From Orychophragmus violaceus (Eukaryota > Streptophyta > Magnoliopsida > Brassicales > Brassicaceae): a stretch of 64,000 nucleotides of DNA. Location of the stretch: assembly GCA_030180135.1 (NCBI GenBank), contig CM058238.1, forward strand, positions 47,147,765-47,211,764, written 5' to 3'. Below are positions 43,367 through 55,349 of the stretch, in pieces (within the stretch, counting starts at the first letter, position 1; each line of letters starts with the position of its first letter). The notes under the pieces were generated by a model. The model searched no databases and was not told where the DNA came from. It worked only from the letters and a program-made list of their open reading frames with translations. Position numbers and translations under genes: made by a program.

Positions 43367-44355
43367 CTATGCATATCTCTTCAGAGAAGGGTGGTTCTTC
43401 AGAACATCAACTAGTGAGATCTTAATCAGCTCCTTATCCATCTCTGCCATGCAATCAGCTTCGTCTACCTCCTGATTGGACGTCTTAGGAGCCTTATGAT
43501 AGGGAAAAGGAGGCTTACAAACTCGCTCAGGGACAGTTACAGGTTTCTGGACTCGCCTGGAATCAGTGTCGATCGATTCAATAGGAGTGTCGATCGATGC
43601 TTGTTGTTCGAAAATGTGTTCTTCCTTTGTATTAGGGGTGTGTCGATCGACATTAAGGGCGCGTCGATCGACGCTCGTCGTTGACAGAGACAATTTTGCA
43701 GAAAATTAGCTATGGTGTCTTCTTCCTCATTCATCAGGTCAACCTCATCCTCTACAATAACAACAATGACGTACTGCTTCTGATCAGTTCTTCTAGATCC
43801 ATTTTGCCTTTGCGCTACTCCAGCCGTCTGTTGAACTTGAACATCTGGCTTCTTCACATGAGTGCTTAGAGACTCAATCTTCCCATTCAAATCCAGGTAC
43901 AGAGCATCTATTTTCCACTGAAGTCCACTGTCCTCTTCTGCTAACCTTCCGAGAGTTGTTCCAACAGACCCATCACCTTATCAGACTGCTCATTTGTGGA
44001 GGAGGAGTCTGATATGATGAAGAACCATAATCTCTGGAGAATGAGCTATTCTGCTGAAAGGGTCTCTGAAATGCAAAATTTGGTGTGTAACCAGAAGCAT
44101 GTCCCTGCTGATTTCCATGTCTCTGACCCTGATATCCAGCTCTAGCTACGTAATTGACGTCCTCATTCTCATCAACATCTGTAGCAAAATGGACTTGCTT
44201 CTTCCTAAGTAAAATGTTATGGACATAATCAATCTTGTTCTTCATCTCTACCATCTGTGAACTATCAGCCTTTCCACCGGATTTTTTCTCTCCAGATCAA
44301 CATTCTTAGTGTTATTGCTAGACACCAAGTTCTTAATCAGCTCCTTAGCTTGCCT
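43367..44355 (-). pseudogene. Gypsy3 gag C-terminal part
   Basis: Three overlapping minus-strand pieces. One (44254-43973) reads MKNKIDYVHNILLRKKQVHF then DVNYVARAGYQGQRHGNQQG, aligning with the Gypsy1 gag tail. One (43890-43537) carries the KIESLSTHVKK coiled part. One (43693-43367) contains SIDTPIESIDT and VDRRALNVDRH, peptides encoded by GATC-motif DNA at about 43567-43680. The capsid region is missing: homology to Gypsy1 stops near 44355, where Gypsy4 begins in opposite orientation. Confidence 0.75.
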
Positions 44356-47151
44356 GAGGGAGAGTGGAGAGAGCGTGAGGATGGTATTCTACGAAGTATC
44401 TGGAACTTCATGCGTACATGCACTTGTAGGAGACAGCCGCAGATACATCATCCAGGACCTTCTCGTCGATGTAGACAGCGATCTCCTGGCACTTCAAGTG
44501 ATACTGATCGCTATGATGGCATAGATGATGAGTGAGAGTAGTGGCTTCTCTGGATATCGGTTCTGTATTTCTTTTTCATTTTTCTTTTGCACTTTTCTTT
44601 TGATTTTCTTAGGATGCTTATGTTTTTGGATGATATGCTTGCATTTGAACTATCTGTTGTTTTGATTTTGCTTGTCTACATTGATTTTCAGCTTTCAGGT
44701 TCGAAAATTGAGATTTTCTCACGGACTAACCTGCTGACTTGCTGACTGATCCGAGAAATCACAGTGCGTCGATCGACACAACTTGTGTCGATCGTCACAA
44801 AACGAGAAATCACACTGCAGCGATCGTTGCGGTCCTGAGCAACGATCGACACATGACGAAAAATCGCCTAGCAACGGTCGTTACATTTATGTAACGATCG
44901 ATGCATGAGCGACAGAGGTAAAAATCAGACAGAACTCAACACATCCATTAACATTTTCTTTCTTTTAACCAACCCTTAGCTTAACACTACTGGGGACAGT
45001 GTGTTTCAAGTGTGGGGGAGGTAGCTACTGACTTTTATCTTTCTGTTTTCTTAGAGTCAGTCCAGTTTTCAAAAAAAAAAATTGTTTTATTGAGTCAAAA
45101 CCAGTTTAAGTAAGAAACAGTGAATTTTGGAGAAGTTAACAACATCTTGCAGGAACTTAAGTAACCATTGGGATGAAGCTGAAAGATCAATCTATGACTA
45201 TTAGAAAACCCAACACGAATCAACCTACTGAGGACACCCATATCAATTCAGCTATTTAGAGGATCCTTTTACTGGCTTCACCCTTAACTTGACTTTAATT
45301 TTCTCACCTAAGGGCTTGGTATACCTTGAGTCGGACTCCATTGTTAGTTCTGACACAGCTTGTAAACCTGTCCAAGTATGGTTCCCTTCTCCCCTTCCAT
45401 AAAAAAAAAGAGTAATAAACTGAGGATGAGTTAGTAACTCCGAAGTGGTCACAGGAGTAGTAGCAAACACTATTACCTCATGTGCGATCCATGAAATGTG
45501 TCCAAAGTACACCCCTTAACGGGAAGAGCACTGATAAAAAAAAATGATACCCAATGGGAAAAATCAGAATGCTAAGGAAGGGAAAAGAGAAGAAAATGAA
45601 CCAGAAAAAGATAGTATGGTGGTCTAGAGATGACAAAGTAAGAATCCATGTGCCCTTTGATCGATAATCCTTAGGTGAGACCGCACTTAATATGCTTAAG
45701 AAGTCAGTAGGGTGAATTTGAATTGCTTGGATTGATTGTGGAGTTTACTTAGGACAGTTGCTAAGTGTGGGGGAAGTACATGTTGGTCTTGATATCTTGC
45801 AGTTGATTCTTTCAGTGGTTTGCTAAGGGGAATCTGAGTGTTGTTGCTTCTAGGACAAAAAGAGTTTCTGAAAGTTTTCAAACCTCTTCACCATGTTTTA
45901 GTTTTCTATTTTGCTTGAGGGCAAGCAAAGGCTAAGTGTGGGGGAGTTGATATATTATGGTTTTTACCGGTTTTATGCCATGATATAAGTATGTTTTAGA
46001 GTCTTTTTGTGTTTCTTTAGAGTCTTTTACAGGTTTTATTAGGTACCCACACTTTTGGAGTGGATTTAGAGTAATTGGAGCATTTTGGTGCATTTTGATG
46101 TTTTGACCCGAGAGATAGAGCTCACTGTCCAGAACAGAGTGATGTGTCGATCGACACACATCAGCATCGATCGATGCACAGCGAATTGGGCCAGTCTCGG
46201 CGAGAGTTAATGAAGAATGATGAATTTGCAAGATTGCCCAGAAGTTCCAGATATTTACACAAAATCCCCAAGACGTGATTTAGCTATTTAATTAGGTTTT
46301 AACTTCAGTTTTTGAGAGACGCTATCATACTTTAGAGCCGAGAGTTTTTAGAGCTATTTGGGGATGATATGATGTTGTACTACATCTTGTTTTTGGAGAA
46401 GATTTCGAACCCCTTTACTTGTTTAATCTCTTTTATGATATCTATTAATTTATTGATCATGTTTACATTATCTATGTCTGAGTAGATTCATAGTTAGGTT
46501 TAGGGATTCTCATTAAGGATTTTATGACTTGCTAGATATAATTAATTCATTTAAAGATTCATATCAATAGATGTTCTTCAAGCTAAATTGTGTTTAATGC
46601 TAGTTCTAACTTGATCACTTAGAATCTAGATCTTAGGTTGCTAGATTGACACGAAAGTGTGGTTTAGAATCTGAACTATTTAGATTGAGCAATTTAATTA
46701 CTCGCAAAGAAATTTGGTTTAATTAGATTGTGAACATATCGAACTTGATCTTTAAAGCTGGTTTAATCTGTTAGGAATTACAAAGACATTTGGATTTTTG
46801 GAATTAGGCTTAGAGAATTCTCACAACGAAAGTTGGTTAATTCTGTATATGTGTTTTGAGTTCTAGAACTATACCTAATTTGATCCTGACTGAATGATTT
46901 GTCTGCTTGTCTGATTTCCTGAGAACTCCCTAGACTTAGCGCCCTTAGTTAATTGCTTACAACAAACCTTGCTACTGATTTACTTTCTTGCTTGCTTTTT
47001 AGTTTCTAATTACATTTGCTTTCTCCTAGTTTAATCTTGTATGTTCTAATTCTATCGTTGCCTAGAGTCCTCGTGGATTCGATCCCTAAGTACTACGTTG
47101 ATATTAATGTGCACTTGCAGTTAGTATAGGGTTAAAACTTACGACCTATCA
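44356..47151 (+). mobile_element. Gypsy4: 3' half of an Athila-like element, plus orientation
   Basis: Begins abruptly at the inverted junction with Gypsy3. The first 170 bases hold an unassigned frame ending SSDTDRYDGIDDE at about 44535. A T-rich 3' region follows with a GATC-motif cluster (44763-44910) and polypurine-like motifs at about 45006-45018, 45763-45776 and 45936-45947 (the last abutting the LTR), then a full 3' LTR. The five bases after the LTR, CTTAG, are its right target duplication. No 5' half is present. Confidence 0.85.
45948..47151 (+). repeat. 3' LTR of Gypsy4
   Basis: 1204 bases, TGATATATTATGG to CGACCTATCA. It is the inverse relative of the Gypsy1 and Gypsy3 LTRs. A palindrome pair TGTCGATCGACACA and GCATCGATCGATGCAC lies at about 46144-46180. 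Confidence 0.93.
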
Positions 47152-47156
47152 CTTAG

Positions 47157-47929
47157 CCATGTTGGCGTTGTGGGAAGGAGATATTTCAGCCTTGGCGGAC
47201 ATTTCTTGCTTTCCCTTGCACTTCAAGGACTCATTTTGCAGCCTGAAATTAGATTTGCCAAAGTCAGCGATTTTTGGGTGTGATCAAGATAGTTTTTGAA
47301 GTCTTTCCAACTAGGGGGAAGCTTCACGATGAAGCAGTTCACTGTGTATATTTCACAGATCTTCATTCCTTCATCCGCTATCTCTTGGCAAAGCATCTGA
47401 AGTTCATGCACTTGCTCCATTATTGGTTTTGAATCCACCATGTTGAATTGGAGAAATTTTGCAGTAGCAAATTTTCTAGAGCATACGTTGTACGATTTGT
47501 ACTTCTTTTCCAAGGTTTCCCAGAGATCCTTCGAAGTTTTGATCTCGTTGTAAACCTTGTACAAATCGTTCCCAGGCGGCTTTGTATGTAGCCTTTGCAC
47601 AGGAAATCCCCATGTATCCACGCCTCAACGCATGCAAGGGCACGTTTAGCAGCATTATCAGGTGGCAACACTGGTTTGACTTCTGTGAGATATCTATCCA
47701 GATTCATGGTGCTCAGGAAGAAATGCATCCTTGATTGCCATTGTTTGAATTCGGAACCATCAAACTTGTTTGGAGCGATCAGAGCGGTATGCACCGATGG
47801 CGTTGGGACAACCTTGTGTGGGGAAGCGAGTGGTAGACCATTCCCAATTGGGTTGGGTGTCGACTCACTGGACGCATCAATCTCTTGGTTAAGAGGTGGG
47901 ATCACGCTGTTTTCACCGGTGAGAGACAT
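47157..47929 (-). pseudogene. Copia3 gag (UBN2 type), frameshifted and truncated
   Basis: Two minus-strand frames. 47929-47570 starts MSLTGENSVIPPLNQEID and contains FDGSEFKQWQSRMHFFL and NLDRYLTE, the start of a UBN2-type Copia gag. 47621-47223 continues with GNDLYKVYNEIKTSKDLWET and LPPSWKDFKNYLDHTQKSLT. The two overlap through a frame change near 47.6 kb, and another occurs near 47240. Beyond this a short basic piece (LKCKGKQEMSAKA) reaches 47157, where Gypsy4 has inserted. Knuckle, protease and pol are not in the window. It belongs to a different Copia lineage from Copia1 and Copia2. Confidence 0.85.
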
Positions 47930-48987
47930 ATGTTCACAAAAAACAGAAGAATTAAGTCAGTTTTCGAAACAGGCTTGTAATAGCGATTGATCGCTTATTG
48001 ATCGTTTTAGATCGTATGATAGAACGTTTCGCAAACTCGCTAATAGCTTTCGCGGAAATCGTTTACTGAACTTGTTAAAATTGTTTTATTGAATAAAAGA
48101 TCAGCGGAATCGCGTATAGCGTTCGCCGAACACAAGTTGAAAATGTTTTGTAGAATCGTATGAAAAAAGGTTTTCTACAGTTTCTAAATCCGACTCAAGC
48201 GATAAGAATGAAGCGGATTTATTTTGAATTAAGACTGTAGGATGCTAAAATTCGGAAGCAAAAACTGTTTGATAAACCGATGATAAAAATGATTAAGGAA
48301 AACGATTAAGCGGAGGCGAGATGATCTCTTTTCTTAATTCAAAATATCTCCCGCAGTGTAACGGTATGACGAAATAATGAATCCCAGGATACAACCGTTT
48401 TGAGACTAAGATCGTAACACTCGATCAAAGAATCTGCTTAGAATCTACGAATACTCTCAGACTTAAGCTTGGTAGAAGAAAGAAGACAGAGAGAGAGATT
48501 GATGGTTTTCGAGTTGTGAAAAGTTATTAGAAAGTTATCTTTCGAGTAGAGAAGAGTTTCAGATATATAGGAGAAGAAAAAGATTGGTTTGGTTAAGTAT
48601 CTCGCAAAATTGTTACTTAAATAGCATAACCGCAGCGGAGATCTCACTAAGTTAATGCTTGCACGTTACAGATATTTGAACGCGCGCGGGAGCCTCTTTA
48701 GAGGCTCATTCTACCAGCCACGAGCCATGAGCCGAGCCGGCCGGACGGAAGCGGCGTGTGTGTGTGTGTTCCCTTCTCTCTCTCCATAGCCATGTAAACA
48801 ATTGTATGACAATGTCTAATATATATACTACTCAAAATCTTCTCTTGTTTTCAATGTGGGACAAATTAAGTTCCACTTAAGTTTGGAGAGCAAAAAGCTT
48901 GACCAATTTATTGGCGCATGCCCATTTCTTTTCATCTCATATAATATTTTATAAACTCAATTGTTCATGAAAATATTGGCCCAACAA
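47930..48987 (-). repeat. Copia3 5' LTR and leader (putative)
   Basis: On the minus strand the sequence begins TGTTGGGCCAATATT at 48987, a typical Copia LTR start. It continues with a TTTGTCCCACATTG word, a GT/CA microsatellite (about 48750-48770), a CTATTTAAGT TATA-like box near 48620 and a CT-rich start region, then runs to the gag ATG at 47929. I could not identify a primer site, so the LTR/leader border is not fixed. Confidence 0.5.
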
Positions 48988-50279
48988 ATACTTCATTGAC
49001 ATCTCTGTATAACATCCATGGTTTGTTTCCGAATAGAGTAGATCTGTGATGACTACAAATGTTGCCCCATAACTCTTCACTTTCATCTGCAGAGTTAGAT
49101 GCCTATACGAAACTGCTGAAAACTCCTCCTCATGCTCCTCCAATTGGACGGAACATGTAATCAACTGCTTGCTTTTAAACATTGACGTTAGTCTAAAATT
49201 TTCCTTCAGAGAACCCAAATGTGTCCTAAGAAATAATGTTCATAGTTTGATATCACAGACCAATCTTGAGATGATATTTTCTGGTTTACTCTCCATTACC
49301 CTCGTCTCCTATAAACAACCATAATGTAAAGAACGAGGTCTTATTCATCCTCGTTTCCATAATTTACCTCTTATTAGTGGAAGATCCTCAAGCAGATGAT
49401 TCAAGGAAGTCTTGAATAAGTGGTTATGATAAGTTGTAAGAAAGAGCTTGGTCATGTGATTCTTGGTACTAGCGCATCTCATCATATATGACATAAAATC
49501 TGTCTTTTTAACCAAGATATTTTGTTTTATTGGTTTGCGTATACTGAAAAGAAGTTCAACAAATCGGTTGAAATTGTGTACTGATAAAAATCGGATTTCA
49601 TGATTCTCTTGTCATATTTTTGAGAATTTTGAATCACTCACCAAAATTTGCGTTTACACACCATAATACAACGTAAGGGTAGAAAGAAAGTGTAAACATA
49701 GCTTTAATTTTTTCAGGAGCTATCATGTTTTGAGGAATTCTTCCTTTCAAATTTTGAATAAGGTCATCGACCTATACCAAATCCAAACCAACATACCCAA
49801 AGTCAAAAAGGCCACAATGACAGTCAAAAATCAAGACTTCTCACTCAAACTCTAAAGAATCCACCAGATGCTAGTATTTAATAAAAAAAAGGAGATTTTT
49901 TTTCATACTTTATATAGACAGAGCGTTTTTAGCGAAATTATCAACCAAACTATTGGCCTCTTTAGATACAAGCACAAGCAAAATCTCAGAATTTGGGATT
50001 CAGTTTCTTTTCTTTCTTCTATGATCGCTTCATAGTATTCAGACTTTGTTGAGTACTTTTTTCTGATGGGAACCAAATTAATTGTCGTGGGCTCCAAACT
50101 TGTTTCGTGTAAGTTCAAGGATTTCATCTTCAAAATCTGGTTTGAGTGAGAAGCCTTGCGAAATTATCAGCCGAGCTTGTTTAGTTTGGGTTCAAGGATA
50201 ATAACTCAAATTCACAATTTTATTTAGAAGTCTCCAAAAATAATTTACCTTTTTCCAACAATGTTTCATGTTTTCCCAA
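48988..50279. other. No recognised gene
   Basis: AT-rich DNA with short frames only. A minus-strand frame (49218-48949) runs across the Copia3 start and is not recognised. Near 49900-49930 the minus strand reads LVDNFAKNALSI, faintly like the RNase H tail of a plant LINE, but this is not strong enough to annotate. Confidence 0.5.
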
Positions 50280-50288
50280 GAATATTTC

Positions 50289-51584
50289 GGGTTAACGATC
50301 TATTTTCCCGGGAGAACTATCATATAACATCAGATGTCCATGGAAGTATGTCCTCTATTTATATCACCATGAAATGAAAGTTAACCACCTAATTTCCCCT
50401 GAATTAATTTTGAATCTAATTTCTCTACATATTGAAATTTCAATGGTTTACATATAAACCTATGAATAAAACATTAAACCATTTAAACCAAACCGAATAA
50501 TCTGATCAAAATAAAAAACCCAGACCCGGATTTTAACCCATCCAATTAAATAACCCAAATCTTTTATTTTCTATGAATTTCTTCACAAATTCTGAAATTT
50601 TTCACATCTTTGAAGTTAGTTTTGATTTATTCTTTGTTGTCTCTTATCAATTTAGTTGGAAAGTTGTGATTTTTTTCGTAATTGAGCAATGAATTATGCT
50701 GAAGAAGAGATCAAGAAATAAGATTCATTAATGGAAGATACAAACCAGAAACTGTGTAAACCCAGAAGTATAAAGAAGATAAATAGGGATATAGAGAGAG
50801 GGAGAGAGAGAGCTTTAGTTTCCGGCGTGTATTGGACGACGGAGATCCTCCAGCTACGGCGGAGGTCAATTTGATCTTTGTCCAAGACAAGGATATCCAT
50901 ATCCAGGAGATCTCGAAATCGTTGTTGAGTCTGCCGTAGTGCCTTATGATAGCATACAATAAATTTATCGCCGACACTAACTCTCAGTTATCGTATTTCT
51001 TGGGAACACCTTTTAAAATCGTTCAAGAGATGTACTGAAGAGTGAAGCACAAGCTTCGAAAGTAAATATGGTCGAAGGTTTCAACGTTCCTTTATCATCT
51101 TCATTAATCACCTGTTGTGATATTTATCACGATTGGGATTTTAGTTTACCAATATCAATTGGTAGTTTGATATTGTCTTTAGAATTTGGGATTGACGATG
51201 AGAGAATGAAGATAGAAAATAATGATTGATTGACGATTTTATATTTAGGGTTTGGAGTTGTAGATTTTATAATTAAATAGATTTTTGTTTCTCGATCTTG
51301 TTTAAAGAGTAATTGGGTCTTAATTGGGTGTAACTCGGTTTTAATCCGGTTTAATTTTTATTTTAAGTGGTTAATGGTTTTTTTTAGTAAATAGTAAACT
51401 GAGCAAAACCGAATCATGTGCTTTGAAGTTTCAAACTATTATTTTGTGGAGATATAAATTTTGATTTTTTGGGAGAGATTTAGTTCTTTAAATTTTATTT
51501 CATGGTGATATAGACAGAGGTTGTATTTATGTGGACATCTGATGTTATTTGATAGTTCTTGGGGGGTAAATAGATGGTTAACCC
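50289..51584. mobile_element. Non-autonomous MULE with long terminal inverted repeats
   Basis: 1296 bases flanked by a perfect 9-bp duplication GAATATTTC (50280-50288 and 51585-51593), the Mutator hallmark. Terminal inverted repeats of about 150-170 bases start GGGTTAAC(G/C)ATCTATTT, share ATAACATCAGATGTCCA and reach TATATCACCATGAAAT. The interior has a GC-richer core (about 50815-50965) that could read as coding on the minus strand in two frames but is not recognised. A GA-rich microsatellite precedes it (50793-50812). It may be cargo. Confidence 0.88.
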
Positions 51585-51695
51585 GAATATTTCATGTTTT
51601 CTCTAAAAACATTATACATCTCAGAATCACATTTTTTATATAAAAAATTATTTTGCTTTCATGTATTTCTTCAAACTTCATGCTATACCTATTAT

Positions 51696-52248
51696 TAGGG
51701 CTGGGCATAATATCCGGACCCGAAATACCGAACCGAACCCGAACCGAAAAAGTAGAACCGAACCCGAACCCGAAACGATAAAATACCCGAACGGGTCCTA
51801 AACTCCTATATCCGAAGAACCGAACCCGAACCCGACCCGAACCGAGAACCGAATGGGTACCCAAAATATCTAAATTACAATTATATACCTAAAATATTAA
51901 TTATATTTAGACCTAATATAACAAAATTATCCAAAATTATAATTATAAACTTAAATATATTAGTTGTTTTTAGTCTAAAATAAATAAATTATCAAAAATA
52001 AACAAAATATATGAAGGGTTTTGTTATATTTATCAAAATTTAACGAATTTTTATTTAAATATAACTAATTTTTATTTTTGTTTTATGTTTTTCGGGTACC
52101 CGAACCCGAACCGAACCCGAATGGAACCGAACCGAACCCGAACCGAAATTCTAAAATACCCGAATGGGTTTTATATCTCAGACTCGAAAACCCGAAAACC
52201 CGAAAGACCCGAACCGAACCCGAACGGGTACCCGAACGTCCAGACCTA
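51696..52248. mobile_element. hAT-type MITE with CCGAAC-repeat ends
   Basis: 553 bases flanked by a perfect 8-bp duplication CCTATTAT (51688-51695 and 52249-52256). Ends are TAGGGCTGG and the inverse CCAGACCTA. Both subterminal regions are built of CCGAACCCGAA-type repeats in the same orientation, with an AT-rich centre. Confidence 0.85.
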
Positions 52249-52399
52249 CCTATTATCTTACAAATAATATCACCATTTTAAAATTAAAAAATCAACCAGT
52301 CTATTGTATCCATAGTCTCATGGGTTATTATTTAGTTTAAAATTTTGATACTATTTACCATATCTATTATCAATTATTTGACAATTAATTGTTATTGTT

Positions 52400-54588
52400 T
52401 CTGTAACGATCAACACAATAATAAAGTAAGTGTCCTTCCATGTATTGACATATCAACATTTTAAAGTCATGAGGATCTGACACATCAATTAATGAAAAAA
52501 AGTTAAAAATCAACAAAACAAAATAAAAATACACATCACTTGACACATCAATTAATGAAAAAAATTGAAAAGCCAATCAAAACACAAAAAATACACATCA
52601 TATTTTAATATGACTCATAAGCTTAAGTGATTAGGTTTAACAATGGACATTCGATTATCGGGTTTGGTTCGTTTTAGACTTTACGGTTTTCAGGATTTAG
52701 AAAAATAGATCTTATTCAAGTTCGAGTTATAACTCGGTTTGCTACGGTTCGGTTCGTGTTTTCAGAATTTCAAAATTTTCAAGTTCTAAAAAATAAGTTC
52801 ACATTCGAAATTAAATAAAAATTTTCTTTTGGATTTTAACAAAATATATAAGAAAAAAATAATCTACTAATTTAATTAAGATTATAGATTTTAATATAAT
52901 TTATATATGTAATTAAAATATTAATATTAAGTGAATTTTATTCAGTTCAGTTCGGTTTTTATATAATATATTTTGGTTCGGTTCAATATTAGTTTATTTT
53001 TATATAGTATATATATACTATTGCATTATTTTATAATTCAGTTTGGTTGAGGTTCTGGAATTTTGGCTCGAATTTAGAAATTATTGTTCGGTTCATTTTG
53101 CTTATCTCTTATTTGGTTTATTACATTTTGGTTTGTTTATAAAATCCAAAAAATTTAGAAGGGGGTAACCAAATCTCAAAAGAGAACAAAAAAGGTAAAT
53201 GGGAATACTTCTATAGTATGAATAGAAAGGAGAAGAAAATCAAATTTTAAAATGGGAAGATGATAAGTATGTAAATTAACCGGAAGTTTTCGATATCAAC
53301 TAAAGATATAAAAATAATAAGATATAAAATAATAATAAATACAAAACCAATGATAATATGGTGGATAATATATGGAAAACTAATACATCAATTATTGTTT
53401 TTAGTCATTAAGATGTCATATGTCTTTTTGTAAAAAACTTACATATAATAGAAACCAATAATAAACATGTATACATCAATTAATTTATAAACAAATACGG
53501 ATAAAAAGAAAAATGAAAAACTAAAATTAATGAACAAACGAATTAATGAAGATGTTTGTCAATGCACAAAATTGGGTTCAAAAGCATAAATATAATTCTT
53601 TAATTAAAAAATATTAAAATTTTTGAAATTCTTTAATCTTCATTAACAAATTAATCGTTCATGAAACAAACAAAAATTAAAATCAAGAGTTTAATGTTTC
53701 AAAGTATATGAATTGGACAATATAAGATAGAATGTTAAACAATCCAAATTTAATAATACATGAAAATCTGCAAGCATTTTCTAAATAAAGTAAACCTATA
53801 TATAAAAACTAAATATCATTTTAATCGATTTCTTGTACATTGTAAAAATTTTAAATTTTTATATGATTTTGTATAATACTTTTATCCAACTTTCTCATTA
53901 ATAAGAAAAATGAACATTTTTTAAGAAAATTAATCAACGTAAAAAATCAAATAATATCTAAAACAATTCAACAAAATTCAGAAAAAAATTTAGACTCAAA
54001 TAAATGGAGTTTGAGAATGCAAGCACCAACTATGAATAAAATACAGAAAGATATGCTTTAAAAAAAAACATGAATTAATTATAAAAAATGAGAAACACCG
54101 AAAGACATAACATGAGATATGAAAAATCAATATAAATATCGGAAAGAGTAAAACAGAAAAGAATTTATCATTTTATTAATTTATTAGTTTAATAAATAAA
54201 TATTTTAATATTTTATAAGTATATATATGTTGGAAAAGAATATGAGATAGCATAAGAACTATCCGAATTAACAATATGTACATGATATACAAAAATATAT
54301 TTTCAAAATAAGTTTCAAGTAAGTAAACATGCACAAAGAGATGCTTATGAATTAATAAAGGTTAGAAAATTTTCAAAACCAAAAGAAATACTAACAAAAA
54401 TTATTACTAACAAAAATTATTACTAATTTATTAATTTTATATAATTCATGTTTCGTCACAAGAATTAGTATATAGTTTACTATATTTAATTAATAAATGA
54501 TAAACTTTATACTATATCAAAATAATAAATTTATAAATAAAATTATATTTGTTATAATATCTGCGGCGTAGCACGGGTCTATATCTAG
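52400..54588 (+). mobile_element. Probable non-autonomous Helitron
   Basis: The right end GCGGCGTAGCACGGGTCTAT followed by ATCTAG and T at 54589 has the features of a Helitron 3' end: a GC-rich near-hairpin, a CTAG terminus, and insertion before T. The interior is very AT-rich and non-coding. Near 52478 and 52539 two copies of TGACACATCAATTAATGAA occur, a type of repeat common near Brassicaceae Helitron 5' ends. The exact 5' end is not determined. Confidence 0.55.
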
Positions 54589-54629
54589 TTTCTATAATGA
54601 CATTTCAAAATGGTATGAGATGTTAATAT

Positions 54630-55340
54630 TGTAACACCCATTCATTCGGATCTTTGAAATGACCACTCGACTTCCAAAGCCAACGTCAACATACTCGTGA
54701 ACCACAATCACAATCCAAACTTAAATTCACAATGGTCTACTTTATTAAAACCAAACTGAAGTCTTACAAAACCGAAACCAAAACCGAATCATGTCAAACA
54801 AAAAAATGCATAAGTCTTAACAAACGAATGCAGATTAAGAAAAGATCCCGCTCCCTGAAACATGTCACCACACCCGATTGACCACACTTGCAACTCTCGA
54901 GATTACCTGAATAACAGAAAGAGGGCAGAGTAATTTGGATTACCCAGTGAGTGCAGATCCTAGAGACCCACAAACTTATCTCGATCATACATCAATCAAC
55001 AAGCAAGAGTCATAAGCTAATATTTGTTAACAAGCATCACCCTGAAAGGAACTCAAATACCAAAAATGACTCTCATATTCATCTATGTGGTAGCAAACAC
55101 GGGCTCCACCACGGTTGGCACGGGCATGAGCACTGCAAGAGGTGATACCAGACACGGGCACTACAACCCCATCACACTCTCCATAGTGTTTACATGGGCT
55201 CGCTGAAGCCCCCAACGAGGCTAAGGTGCATGATACGGCCTCCACCTCTAGCCAATCAAACAAACATACATGTTACCAGACATGGGCCCCACCATTCTGC
55301 ATTCTCGAATGGAGTCGGAAACTATCTTCGTAGAAGCGGA
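54630..55340. other. Possible Gypsy LTR remnant
   Basis: Starts TGTAACACCCATTCATTCGG, reminiscent of the TGTAACACCC start of many plant chromovirus LTRs, and is GC-richer than its surroundings. No matching second LTR, primer site or coding sequence is present, so a solo or broken LTR is only a guess. Short frames on both strands were not recognised. Confidence 0.3.
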
Positions 55341-55349
55341 AGATTCAAT

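Noticed and set aside
44257..44535. Overlapping ORFs at the Gypsy3/Gypsy4 junction
   Set aside because: Both cross the junction, so their N-terminal and C-terminal parts come from different elements and strands.
49903..50133. Minus-strand ORF with a weak LINE RNase H-like phrase
   Set aside because: Only about 12 residues look similar, in a different frame from the rest; too little to call a LINE.
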